Assembly (NCBI GenBank): GCA_964019135.1
Contig: OZ025265.1
Span: 24,093,143-24,157,142, forward strand
Length of the DNA stretch: 64,000 nucleotides
DNA from: Arenicola marina
Lineage: Eukaryota; Annelida; Polychaeta; Arenicolidae
Direction of reading: 5' to 3'
The stretch's first letter is position 1. Each line of letters starts with the position of its first letter. Positions 21,979 to 32,989 of this stretch are shown in pieces. The translations under genes and the position numbers were made by a program. The notes under the pieces were generated by a model. It was not told the origin of the DNA. It ran no database searches and saw only the letters and a program-made list of their open reading frames with translations.

Positions 21979-22125
21979 GGGGTCACTTTGATAGCTCAGT
22001 GGCTTAGAGCGCTCGCATTGAGTGCTCTGGTCACCTGAGAGTCTAACGCTACGTGGATTGGTGGTTCGAGCCCCGCTGTAGCCATGTGGTTAAAAGCGTC
22101 CTGAATATACAATCAACCAACCAGT
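21979..22125 (+). mobile_element. tRNA-derived SINE, family 1, copy C (internally deleted)
   Basis: The head GATAGCTCAGTGGCTTAGAG and B box GGTTCGAGCCCC (22062-22073) are followed directly by GTGGTTAAAAGCGTCCTGAA. The body between GCCATGT and GTGGTTAAAAG, about 110 bp in copy B, is missing, giving a head-plus-tail deletion form. Confidence 0.8.
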
Positions 22126-22270
22126 CATTAGCACGGCACGGGGTTGGCCGTGGTAGAGGTAACGGACACGACAACAGATTGCGTATTGTATAACCCACCC
22201 TCGTATCCCCGGCCTTTCAATACACGGATCCACGCTGTCAATCATTCAATGACGTCACTGTTGCTTTTAT

Positions 22271-22695
22271 CCAATCATGTGGTGAAAAAAGATCTTCCAC
22301 GTGCGTTATGTCGGACAAACAAGTCGGACAAACAAAGCAGCATGTCACTTTGTTGTCAGTTTCTGAGATGAGTACTGCTCACTTGTACCTACCATCAGCT
22401 ATGATTGTCAATTTCATACTCACGCTCACGGCAAAAGGACTCAAGCGTGGGCGGGGCTCAGTGACGGAGTGTGGATCGGTCTATACACGGATCCATTGCC
22501 TGACTCTAAGCCCCGCCCACAATGGAGTCCTTTTTATTTAATCGTGTGTATGAAATTGACAATAACAGCTGGTAGTAGGTACAGGTGAAAAGTAGTCATG
22601 TCTGAAACTGACACAAAAGTGAAATGCTGTTTTGTTTGTCGGACTTGTTTGTCCGGCATAATGCAAGCGAAGAGCTTTTTTCGTCACATGATTGG
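22271..22695. mobile_element. foldback element with 188-bp inverted arms
   Basis: Left arm 22271-22458 and right arm 22509-22695 are inverted copies separated by about 50 bp. Matching landmarks are CCAATCATGTG, GGACAAACAAGTC, GACAAACAAA, GTCAGTTTC, ATTGTCAATTTCATAC, AAAGGACTC and GTGGGCGGGGCT. Arms differ at about 15-20 percent of positions. No coding capacity; a foldback MITE is the likely class. A long RNA from it would fold into an imperfect hairpin. Confidence 0.8.
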
Positions 22696-22984
22696 CTAGA
22701 AGATTGAACAGTTTCTGAAATCTGGTTTGATGCCTCTCTACTAACAACCAACGTTGTTGTCGTAAGATGTATCTGATATTGTGCTTAAGTTAACGTGTAT
22801 ATATTTGCAAGGTAAATAGCAACAAAGTGTGCGTTTCCACGGCATCCATTATCCATTTTAACCGCCGCGTTGTCCTGACGACAGTACCACCAGGGGGAAG
22901 CTTTACCAACCAGCCCACGGACACTCATCACAACTCAGCCGATATCCGCTACCCATCAAGCCGGTACCGGCCCATTTCCTCAAC

Positions 22985-23340
22985 CAACATTCCCAACCCA
23001 CCGCGACCCATCTCCACGCCAATCCTGTAAAATCCCATGCAACCCCACCCCACCCCATCCCCACCCCACCCTATCCCACCCCACCCAACCCCACCCACCT
23101 CATCCTCACCCCATCCATGTCAATCCCACCCAACCCCACCCAGACCCACCCAACCCCACCCACCCCATCACATCCCGTTCCAAGAATCCCACGTCACACC
23201 ACCCCATCCCACTCCACTCCACCCCATCCCGTCCCATCCCATCTCACCCCACATCACCCTCTTCTATCCTATCCCACCCCTCGTCACCCCCTCCACCCCA
23301 CCCTACCCCACCCCACCCGCTCCACCCCATTTCACTTTAA
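22985..23340. repeat. CCCCACC/CCCATCC-type C-rich tandem repeat
   Basis: Degenerate CCCCACCC, CCCATCCC and CCACTCC words without a strict period, C-rich on plus. Proline/histidine-rich open frames are compositional. Confidence 0.85.
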
Positions 23341-23671
23341 CCCCTTGGGACCTACTCCAACATGTGCCATTTCCCCGGATCGCGTGGCCGTCAAGCCGAG
23401 CCGTCAAACCAGGATCAACAACACAAACAGATGACGCCCATTGTCGTAAAATAATGTTATGTTTAAGCCACGAAAACAAAGACGAGGAGTGCGGCTTATC
23501 ATTGCGACCGCCTTACGTCAGGCGGCGAACGAACGTTGGTCCCGCGCGACCCGTCTTTTCGCCATGGCAAAAAAGTCAGCCCAAACTGTCGTCAACATCC
23601 GGGGACTCCAGGCTGATGAGAATGAATGTGGGATAGAGGCAGACGGCGAGAATGGCAGGGCTTAATCGCTG

Positions 23672-23752
23672 CGACACGCGGCGGCGGTTGCGGCAGCGGC
23701 GGCTGCGGCGGTGGCGGCTGCTGCGGCGGCTGCGGCGGCGGCGGCTTGATAG
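23672..23752. repeat. GGC trinucleotide repeat
   Basis: About 27 GCG/GGC triplets with GTT, CAG and CTG interruptions. Such CGG-type tracts often lie near promoters or in coding sequence, but no gene is recognised here. Confidence 0.9.
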
Positions 23753-23923
23753 GCGGCATTTAAGTCCCTTGTTTAAGGCGGGTGAAGGGCGTCGTCGTAC
23801 AGGTGTTTGACGGGGGACTTACAGTGAGTTGGCCTCGCTGATTGCCGGCTGCCGGGGTGTCTTATCGCCTTCCGCATCCCATTCATCAGGGGCCATGCTA
23901 TTGGACTCGGCCACCCAACCAGA

Positions 23924-23925
<2 letters not shown>

Positions 23926-24016
<91 letters not shown>
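23926..24016. repeat. CCAG tetranucleotide microsatellite
   Basis: About 22 CCAG tetramers with single TCAG and CCGG variants. Gln-Pro-Ala-Ser frames on plus and Gly-Trp-Leu-Ala frames on minus follow from the period. Confidence 0.95.
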
Positions 24017-24359
24017 GGCCTGACGAAGTTCCAGCAAGCATGTAGGTAACATAGTTCCGACAGATATATAGATATAACATCTGCTTCTCCACCAGATATA
24101 TTGAAATTTACGAGGGATGCATTTACGCGTGATACATAATATATATATATATGACAATGGATGCCGCGGTGGAAAATAGATTTACTTGATAAGTCCCTCA
24201 TGCATGGGGCATCGTAGAGGGAGTGAATATAGGGTTGGGTCACTAGGGGAAGAGCAGTGGTAATGGGAATAGGGTAATAAAACGGGGGGTCGGGGAGGGG
24301 CATCGCTAGCACATCGGACTCCCCTTTAATTATTTAAACGGTACCCCTAAAAGGAAGTC

Positions 24360-25872
24360 CCCAGCCTGGCCTCTACCGCTGCTTTAGTGATTCATATAAT
24401 ACGTAAGTGTCTATTCTCCAATTTACATAATTTGCCATCCTTTTCGGAGGTGTGTCCGCGATTTTTTTGATTTTTTTTTTGATAAACATTATTTAGTTAA
24501 CGAGGTTACCGATAGCGAATACACATACCAACGGCCACCTCAACATGTAACAACATGGTGGAGGTGGAGGTTAAGTCATTAACAAGTACAGTTGATCAAA
24601 CATACAGAAATTTCAAATTCAATACACTGACAAAGATTTAGTGGCATACAACCCTAAAAATCAAATCGACAGCATAGCCCTTAGATAAACCGACCTGCTC
24701 CAGAAATTAGTTTGTATCGCTTTAAATAATTTAGTATTATCCTCACGATTAATGTTGGAGGAACCGAATAAAAGGAGATTGCAGAGACTAGCGAGTTGAT
24801 TCTTAGACGCAGCCGTAAGATCCAAGATAAAACCATATTCAGCAACGAAGGAGATACCATTAATAATTCATTGCAAATGTTGTTATACGTTGGGCATTGT
24901 AGCAGGTAGTGGATTAATCTTTAGGTTTTTTAGAATACAACCGTTTTGACAGTATTTGGTGGGGATGAAACCATAGTTGTACCCATGAGCGTTAAGGCCA
25001 CTGAGGCCAAGACGCAGCCTGCAATGTTTGACGGCTGCATGACCCGTAAACATGTCATACAGTACATTGCACGAATTGAAAAAGCGTTCTTTGTATGAAG
25101 ATTTAAATGGCATATATGACCCCGACTGCCTCAGTTCAGGCGGCAAGTTGTTTCATGCTCGAGCTGGGCTCCACAAGAAAGAGTTCATGACATAAGTCTT
25201 TTCATAGCTTGAAAGGTATAAATCTGGGGCACATAGTGAGAAATATCTGTAGTCTATCTGTGTATAGTGGAACGAGAGACGAGAGGTAACGCGGGTATAG
25301 ATTGTTAATCATCTTATAGAGGAGACAAAGACTAGTGTCCGCGATTGACTAATCGTGAGGCGATACTCTAATTATATTTAAACCGGAAATGACGCATAGT
25401 GTGTGAGCAAAACAAGAGCGCGCGCTCATTGCAAATACAAATAGCTGCGATTCTAACTGCTTTTTTAAGGAGACAATCGTTGCAAGAGATATGTCAATAT
25501 GTTTAGATGCTATTTTTTCATGAAACGCTAAGATCATGGTCTACTGCGCGGCTTTGAACTGCCCCAATTTATCCGTAAATCGCGGCCCTGATCTCTCGTT
25601 TCATCCGTATCCCCTGGTGGATACTTCAACTTTGAAGAGTTCCCTCCGCGAGATAACTTCCATTTATAGCGTAAGGCGGCGCACATGAAGGGTCACGATA
25701 TATGTTACTTGCTTCAGAAAAGTGGCGTGCTGCTCGACATTGATGGGGGCGGGGGGCCTTCATTTTTCTCTCCTTACCAATCGGCCGAATCGAAGCGTTA
25801 ACAATCAGCAAATTAATCGTAAGATGTAAGCGTTCAGTGCAGATCGTGATTAGATTAGGTTGGACTCCGCTT
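24360..25872 (-). mobile_element. repeat X, copy 2 (inverted), split by a LINE
   Basis: Reverse-complement homologue of 15633-17392. Segments 24360-24463 and 25335-25872 together match copy 1 in the same order. Outside the homologous block, a 31-bp imperfect direct repeat (GGACTCC, CTTTAA, TATTTA and CGGTACC in order) lies at 24316-24346 and 25862-25892; it may be a long target duplication or a terminal direct repeat. Confidence 0.7.
24452..25346 (-). mobile_element. 5'-truncated LINE 3' end inserted in repeat X, with 12-bp target duplication
   Basis: The insertion lies between two copies of GTGTCCGCGATT (24452-24463 and 25335-25346) that sit in repeat X. It ends on the minus strand with an A-rich tail (complement of 24464-24484). 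It encodes, minus strand, the C-terminal part of a LINE ORF2: NSFLWSPARA, then NNLPPELR, FKSSYKERFF, HCRLRLGLSGLNAH and, in another frame, LLFGSSN. The expected Trp before NNLPPELR is a TGA, and the frame changes before the last motif, so it is dead. This H-x2-LRLGLS-x-LN-x-H signature is known at the C terminus of some invertebrate LINEs. Confidence 0.75.
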
Positions 25873-26097
25873 TAAATATTTATCCGGTACCTCATAACAT
25901 GAAGGGATATCCCTTGAAGGGGTATTTATTAATTGTATCCACTCACAGAACGCGTTTCATACAATGCTGTCTGTTAAAGAAGAATTTTCATTGGCACTAA
26001 TTAAAGGGGTATGTGGCGCGAATACCCTATTGGAGAATGGTAGCCGACATAAATCTACACAGCCTACCAAACAGATCCGGGAGGAAAAGAGGTCAAT

Positions 26098-26300
26098 TAT
26101 TTTAATGTGCTACAAATTCTTTTTTAATGTGCTACAAATTCTTTTTGTTATTGTGCTACAAATTCTTTCTTAACATGCTAAACATTCCTTTTTAATATGC
26201 TACAAATTATTTTTTAATGTGCTGCAAATTCTTTTGAAATGCGCTGAACATTCTTTGAACGCGCTAAAATGTTTCTTTTCACTTGCTAAAAATGTTTTTT
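26098..26300. repeat. AT-rich tandem repeat, about 23-29 bp units
   Basis: About eight units of AATGTGCTACAAATTCTTTT, degrading to GCTAAACATTC and GCTAAAAATG at the right end. Confidence 0.85.
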
Positions 26301-27350
26301 TAATTTTATGAAAAAATTCAAATATGCAAAACTTTGGTGTTAATTACGATATTTTGTTACCTACGATTCTAGTTATTTATATTTAGGTTGTATGCTGTCA
26401 ACCTCGGATGTTTTCATTTGTCACTGTAATTCGTGCGCGTTGTGCAACTTAGCTAACGGTAACGTTTTAATAGATGATAATAGGTGATGTGAATGGTTGT
26501 TATTTTTTCCTTATCATATGTACATTTATCATGTCATTATATCATTTTCGGTCAATAGCACTTGTGCTAATGTTTGTTGTTGACTTTTATATACGATGTT
26601 AAATAAAACTGTATCTTATCTTTTCTTATGTACTGCTGTGTATGTGTCGATTTATAGCGAACGCTGGCAGGTGTTCAGTAGGAGTATTCAATGTCTCTTT
26701 GTCCACCCAGAACAAAAGCCACCGAGACGGAGGCTGGGCGGTAAGCGGTGACAGGACACATACGAAGACACGTTGCCAATTCTGCCAATTCAGCTTGAAG
26801 ACGCCTTCCACACCATCCACACCCGGCCGTATTCTAAGCCTATGTCGACGACATAACAACCCTTGAAAGATAAATCAATCGACAACAATGGAGTTGGCGC
26901 GGGGAGGGAATAACTGGCTTTAATTCTAAGAAAATATCCCTAAAAACACAGATATTTCCCATAGAATATGTTTGTGCAGATGGTTATTAGGATTTTTTGG
27001 GATAACTTAGACCCCCAACGCCTACAACGAAACTAGCATTTGCTATATAATGAGTTGAGAAATGAAAAATGGAACGAAAATGTTTTTTTAACAGCTGCAT
27101 TATGGCGATCATTGTCAGCTGTTACCGAAAACGGTAAAATATTGGCAAAAAGAAATGCAATTCGTCAGGCATGGACACGTGTCTTAATCGGTTAACTCTT
27201 GGCGACGGTAGGGGTCGCTCGTTCCTCTGTCAGTCCCACGTCACGGTTGCCACAAACGATTTCCGAAGATCTTTTTCTTTAAAATTCTTACTTCGATTAA
27301 ATATATAAAAGATGTCTAAACGCAGTTTGTTATCGAAACAATGAGGTAAT
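26300..27350. other. unassigned AT-rich sequence
   Basis: No gene recognised. The short frames on both strands at 26626-26866 have no motif I know. A G-run block lies at 27368-27396. Confidence 0.4.
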
Positions 27351-27723
27351 TAAGCGAAAGTGTGTGTGTGGGGGGGGGGGGGTCGGGGGGGGGGTGTCGG
27401 AAGGAGGGGTAGGTTACTCCTCTACCATTTTTAGAGTAAAACTTGCTACTACAACTACTACACGCATTTATTATTTGCCGTCATTTTTCATCGCAAACTC
27501 ATACGTCCTCTTGCCTCGTGACACATGCGTACGAGTAACCCGGATATTGTAAGCGGGGAACATGTATCCATTAATAACCCCCCCCCCTCCACACACACAC
27601 ACACGTGCACATTATTACTATTTTTGTTCAATCATACCCGACAGCACCCGACAAGGCCCGAGAAAAATATGTTGTACCTATAAACAACTCTTAATTAAAT
27701 TAAGCCAATTTGTGTCCAATTTT

Positions 27724-27810
27724 CTCTATTTAATAATAACAGATTGAACATGATGTGGGAGGCAAGATGCGCCTCCCACATCATGTTCAATCCGTTATTA
27801 TTAAATAGAG
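27724..27810. repeat. near-perfect inverted repeat (40-bp arms, 7-bp loop)
   Basis: Left arm 27724-27763 and right arm 27771-27810 are inverse copies with one mismatch, loop AAGATGC. The sequence runs from CTCTATTTAATAATAAC to GATGTGGGAGGC and back. It is a very stable hairpin in either strand. Could be a young foldback MITE, a hairpin-capped duplication, or conceivably a small-RNA precursor. The right arm continues into the AGAATAAAATAGAGTAAG-type repeats. Confidence 0.9.
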
Positions 27811-28000
27811 TAAGAATTTAATAGAATAAAATAGAGTAAGAATAAAATAAGAATAAATACGAATAAAATAAGAATAAAATAGAGTATGAATTCTTACTCT
27901 AAAAATAAGAATAATTACAAATAAGAATAAAATATATAAAATAGAGTAAGAATTCTTAATCTAAAGAATCGCTTTAGAGTAAGAATTATTAAATAAAGGG
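27805..28000. repeat. A-rich GAATAAAATAGAGTAA-type repeat
   Basis: Degenerate tandem copies of AAGAATAAAATAGAGTAAG-like words following the hairpin. Confidence 0.75.
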
Positions 28001-28136
28001 TCGCTTTCATTCCCCCTGAACACGAAGAAAATAATGCTGACAAGTAGTGACAGCGTTGTCATGAGAGATGTGGAGAGCGTGTCGTATCACAAATGCTGCA
28101 CCTCGATATGACCGCGAAAGTCATTGGATGGAATCA

Positions 28137-28424
28137 CAGGGGCGGATCCAGGAATTTTTGAAAATGTACGGTCCACCGAAGACTGCGACCGGGGTGGGCT
28201 CTGGACCGTGGGGGTGGGGGAGGGGGGGGGGGCTACACATTTTTTGACGACCGCGGACCGGTGGAGGGGTGCTTCACTGAAAACGTTTGACCGTGGGGGA
28301 GGGCTCCACGCCAAAGGGGGGGGGTCCACGCCTCAGATGGCCTAAAGTTTGCATTGAAAAACGGCATTGTTTGTCAAAAAGGGTAAGAGGGGGGGAAGGG
28401 GCGGACACCCTGGATCCGCCCCTG
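28137..28424. mobile_element. MITE with CAGGGGCGGATCC termini (hAT-like), copy 2
   Basis: The ends CAGGGGCGGATCCAGG and CCTGGATCCGCCCCTG are inverse over about 16 bp with one mismatch at most. The element is flanked on both sides by AATCA (28132-28136, 28425-28429), a possible part of a target duplication. The interior is G-run rich (28205-28235, 28315-28325, 28387-28400). Best preserved of three copies. Confidence 0.8.
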
Positions 28425-28829
28425 AATCATCACATGAAAAAGCTTGTACGAAGCCTCCGTGTAGACCCGACAGATTCGCAGCATCGATTGCGGATGGCAA
28501 CAGGACACATTGCGTGGTTAAAAAGTTTTAGTTTTAAGCTCTTTTTCTTTTCGGTATTATATTGTATGATTTATTTTAAAGTAAGTGTTGTCGCTAGATA
28601 CGTATGACTAAGCAACATTTTGCGGGAGCCATTGCTTCACTCGACGCCATAAAAATTATACTAAAGTTTATTTGTAGACGGTTATTTGTAGACGGTGGAG
28701 GATGGACTCATTTCGAACCATGGCTACAATACGTACTTTTCATCATAATTAGTTACTCGGAAGGTATACATTAACGGAAAATACAACTTAACGCTTAAAA
28801 TAATTCCATGAATTGCTTATCCCCCCCCC

Positions 28830-28856
28830 TCTCCCCCCCCCCTCCCCCCCCAAAAA
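28830..28856. repeat. poly-C/poly-A simple sequence
   Basis: C-runs of 8-10 bases interrupted by CTCT, then A7. Confidence 0.85.
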
Positions 28857-28877
28857 AATCTTGTTGGAATCTATGCT

Positions 28878-29487
28878 GAATCATCATATAGCGTAATCAT
28901 ACAGTGTAAGGGTGTCCTATTGTCACTGACATTCATTGAACGGTAGCCCACAACTGTGCAATAACAGCGGACTGCACATAAATGTGTGACGTAATACACA
29001 TAACTTTCAGCCACATATCATCTCTCGAACAATAAATACTGTCTATGCCATATTTCTTATTCCATTCCAAGCAGATGTTACAGTTAAAGGTTATGTGAAT
29101 CCAAATCATTTACTACGTAGAATATTTGTAGTTGGCGGGATATATATATATATTATTTTTGGCATATATTTTTTGTATTCAGAAATCATCATATAGCGTA
29201 ATCATACAGTGTAAGGGTGTTCTATTGTCACTGACATTCATTGAACGGTAGCCCACAACTGTGCAATAACAGCGGACTGCACATAAATGTGTGACGTAAT
29301 ACACATAACTTTCAGCCACATATCATCTCTCGAACAATAAATACTGTCTATGCCATATTTCCCATTCCATTCCAAGCAGATGTTACAGTTAAATGTTATG
29401 TGAATCCAAATCATTTACTACGTAGAATATTTGTAGTTGGCGGGAAATATATATATATATTATTTTTGGCATATATTGTTTGTATTC
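28878..29487. repeat. 305-bp tandem duplication
   Basis: Two head-to-tail copies (28878-29182 and 29183-29487), starting ATCATCATATAGCG and ending near GTATTCAGAA after an AT run. Only a handful of differences are visible, so the duplication is recent. Confidence 0.93.
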
Positions 29488-29499
29488 AGAAAAGAATTG

Positions 29500-29642
29500 A
29501 TTGAATTGATATAGATATATAATATAAGCCACCTACTACTCCCATAATTGAATTGATATAAATATATAATATAAGCCACCTACCACTCCCATAATTGAAT
29601 TGATATAGAGATATAATATATGCCACCTACTACTCCCATAAT
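29500..29642. repeat. 47-bp tandem triplicate
   Basis: Three units with landmarks GAATTGATATAGATATATAA, AAGCCACCTACTACTCCCAT; minor base changes. Confidence 0.9.
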
Positions 29643-29702
29643 GTTAACATATTTATGTTCGTTTGTTGCGAGGCCGGTTGTTCCGATACTGAGCTTGGCA
29701 TG

Positions 29703-30497
29703 GCATAAACCCCCAGCACGTGGCGCCGGCTAACACAGCATAAACCACCAGCACCTGGCGCCGGCTAACACAGCATAAACCACCAGCACCTGGCGCCGGC
29801 TAACACAGCATAAACCGCCACGTGGCGCCGGCTAACACAGCATAAACCACCAGCACCTGGCGCCGGCTAACACAGCATAAACCGCCACGTGGCGCCGGCT
29901 AACACATCATAAACCACCAGCACCTGGCGCCGGCTAACACAGCATAAACCACCAGCACCTGGCGCCGGCTAACACATCATAAACCACCACGTGGCGCCGG
30001 CTAACACAGCATGAACCACCAGCACCTGGCGCCGGCTAACACAGCATAAACCACCAGCACCTGGCGCCGGCTAACACATCATAAACCACCAGCACTTGGC
30101 GCCGGCTAACACAGCATAAACCACCAGCACCTGGCGCCGGCTAACACAGCATAAACCACCACGTGGCGCCGGCTAACACAGCATGAACCACCAGCACCTG
30201 GCGCCGGCTAACACATCATAAACCACCAGCACCTGGCGCCGGCTAGCACAGCATAAACCACCAGCACCTGGCGCCGGCTAACACATCATAAACCACCAGC
30301 ACCTGGCGCCGGCTAACACATCATAAACCACCAGCACCTGGCGCCGGCTAACACAGCATAAACCACCAGCACCTGGCGCCGGCTAACACAGCATAAACTA
30401 CCAGCACCTGACGCCGGCTAACACAGCATAAACTACCAGCACCTGACGCCGGCTAACACAGCATAAACCACCAGCACGTGGCGCCGGCTAACACAGC
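29703..30497. repeat. 35-bp satellite array with 32-bp variant
   Basis: About 23 units of CATAAACCACCAGCACCTGG plus CGCCGGCTAACACAG. A shorter 32-bp form (ACCGCCACGTGGCGCC) is interspersed. The unit holds palindromes GGCGCC and GCCGGC, and an E-box type word (CACCTG, or CACGTG in the short form). Last two units share GACGCC changes, indicating local duplication. Confidence 0.97.
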
Positions 30498-30660
30498 CGC
30501 TTAACCATAAATTGAATAACATAATTGTCACTGTAAAATTGATATTTTTTAGGCAATAAAAAATCCACAACCGTAAAGCATTATGCCTCACACAGAGGCG
30601 ACAATGAGAATATATCTAAACGATCGACAACAGCTGCGGACTGATGATAACCGAGTTACG

Positions 30661-30700
30661 GCATATATATATGTAAATGTATATATATGTATCCAATATG
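30661..30700. repeat. TA-rich microsatellite
   Basis: ATATATATATGTAAATG-type sequence. Confidence 0.8.
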
Positions 30701-30814
30701 CGCATAAGGTGCAGATCAGATAGATTATAGTTGATGAATGGTGATTGGATCATCACAGGCATAGGGGGTGGTGGGGAGTGTGTGGGGGGGGGGGGGTGGC
30801 GGCAATGAGGGTGG

Positions 30815-31014
30815 NNNNNNNNNNNNNNNNNNNNNNNNNNNNNNNNNNNNNNNNNNNNNNNNNNNNNNNNNNNNNNNNNNNNNNNNNNNNNNNNNNNNNN
30901 NNNNNNNNNNNNNNNNNNNNNNNNNNNNNNNNNNNNNNNNNNNNNNNNNNNNNNNNNNNNNNNNNNNNNNNNNNNNNNNNNNNNNNNNNNNNNNNNNNNN
31001 NNNNNNNNNNNNNN
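30815..31014. other. assembly gap (200 N)
   Basis: Exactly 200 unknown bases between a G-run (30786-30796) and ordinary sequence. The round number indicates a scaffolding placeholder, so true length and content are unknown. Confidence 0.99.
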
Positions 31015-31253
31015 CCAGTGAGTAATCACCAAGACCTAACAACAGGCCATCGATGCCACTATTGCGGTAAAGCTATATCGGTCACCATGGTCACAGAGGG
31101 GCGCTCATTCAGTCACAAGCGTAAATGCCGGGACGCAAATCATATTACTTAAACGCATACAAAGCTGCTAATCCATCGTCTTTCGCAGACGGACGGATGC
31201 AAACCAACCATTGCGGGATCATGATTTGGGCTGTCCGTGTATGTACCGCATGG

Positions 31254-31735
31254 GAGCAGGACAACTCCCCCCCGGAAAACTCCCCCCGAGATAATTCCCC
31301 CCCGGATAACTCCCCCCCGACAATTCGCCCCCGGACAATTCCCCCCTAGGACAATTCCCCCCCGGACAACTCCCACCCAGCCAATTCCTCCCTGGACAAT
31401 TCCCCCCTATGACAAGTCCCCCCCGGACAACTTCCCTCCGGACAATTCCCCCCCGGACAACTCCCCCCCCGGACAATTCCCCCCCAGACAATTCCCCCCT
31501 AGGACAATTACCCCCGGACAACTTCCCCCGGAAGATTCCCCCCCGGACAACTCCCCCGAAAATTCCCCCACCCGGTCAGCCCCTCCCCCGATAATTCCCC
31601 TCCGGACAATTCTTCCCCGGACAATTCTCCCCTAGGACAATTCCCCCTGACACCCCCCCCCCCCCGAGACAATATCTCGGACACTGTCCCCCACATCATC
31701 CCAAACGGAGACGCCCCCCCCCCCCTCCCGCCAAT
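31254..31735. repeat. GGACAA(T/C)TCCCCCC array, C-rich on plus
   Basis: About 27 units of 14-18 bp: GGACAATTCCCCCC or GGACAACTCCCCCC, with occasional GACAAG and GATAAT. It starts abruptly after CATGGGAGCA and fades into C-runs at 31650-31735. Strong G-quadruplex potential on the minus strand. Confidence 0.93.
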
Positions 31736-32254
31736 CCCCACCGGTCAAACCCCAACTGTATGTCGTGCGTGTGAAGGAGCTTGGCGCTGTCTGTTCTATA
31801 ACACCCGTGAGGTTGCATTGTGGATGTGCAGGTTTCATATTATATTTCCATGTACACTGAGAAGTTCTGTATCAACAAGCCCACAATAAGCCCTGGGCCT
31901 TCTGTAACATCAGAATCTGGAACTACATCAATGGCGCAGACGTATTAGAGAGACCCTGCGGCTATGAAGGGGTGGGGCCGGGGGTGTGCGCCTATGTTAT
32001 CGCGGTCACACAAACCCTCCTATAAGACAGATTCGCGGGCGAAATTAAGTTTGTCAGGCTTTTTTAGGCTCCCAGAGTTTTCGAGTATCAATACCGAAAA
32101 AAAAAAGTTGTGACCATTCAAAGCCGACGTGCGAGTTAATATCAAATATATCTGAATAATTCATACTCCTGTGCCGGTATGGGTATATTTGGATACTTAG
32201 GCCTGTCTGGTGGGAAAGGGCGTCGGGGGTTTCCAGGGTCGAGCAGTCCTTGAT

Positions 32255-32420
32255 TGTCTGGGGGGGCATTGTCCGGGGGTGGCGTGGGGGGGGGTTGTCT
32301 TGCTCCTGTCAGGAGAGAAAAGATTTGCCGGGGAGCAGGACAATCCCCCCCCCAGACAATACCCCCCCCCCAAAGGACAATTCTTCCCCGCTGGTTCACC
32401 CCGACCCCCCCCCCCCCCCA
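32255..32420. repeat. small divergent pair of the same motif around a short core
   Basis: G-rich units (CATTGTCCGGGGG, GGTTGTCTTGCTCC) point left and C-rich units (GGAGCAGGACAATCCCCC) point right, separated by about 30 bp. The half-site GGAGCA(G/A)GACAA appears on both sides in inverse orientation and also begins the 31254 array. Confidence 0.8.
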
Positions 32421-32989
32421 CCGCCTCGGCAGTCGCTTAGTCATCAAGACGAAAGTAACTTTCGCTGACCAAATGCACTTTAGGTACTTTAGTAAGTAAA
32501 TGTGTTACGTAGAATACAGTTTGGTTTTGACGGAAGTAAATTTGGTTCACCATATGACGTTTTGTCACAACGTGGGCAGAAGCCTATAATTTTTTATTTG
32601 GGTGTTACCTCACTCATGAGTGAGTTAAATCCTGTCGTCCATGGCTGCGCACATGGCGTGCCAAGGTGGCAAAAAGAAATACATATTTTCTCATGCACCA
32701 CTCGCACCCAATTGGCGGGGAAGGGGGGGGGGGCTAGATGTATTTAGGTATATACATATGTGTCGCCCAAATGACCCTTTTTTCGCCATTTTTCTCTCAA
32801 TCCCCGGAGCATAAATCTGGAATTTCTCTCGATGTGTCCATCTGAGATTGAAGTATTTTGTAAAATTGCAGCTATTGACTATACATTCCAGTTCATGTCG
32901 AAAGTGTTCAAATAATTAACCACGATAAACTTTGCCATGACTACCAGTGTCTATCCCTCCCGGATGTCCTTCGAAGTATTCCTACGGTG

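Noticed and set aside
26626-26866. Opposing 74-77-residue frames
   Set aside because: No known motif and no splice context; opposite-strand frames of similar length suggest chance.
29703-30497. 35-bp units resembling CRISPR repeats
   Set aside because: Units are directly head-to-tail without spacers.
30616-31152. Open frames across the gap
   Set aside because: They consist mainly of unknown bases.
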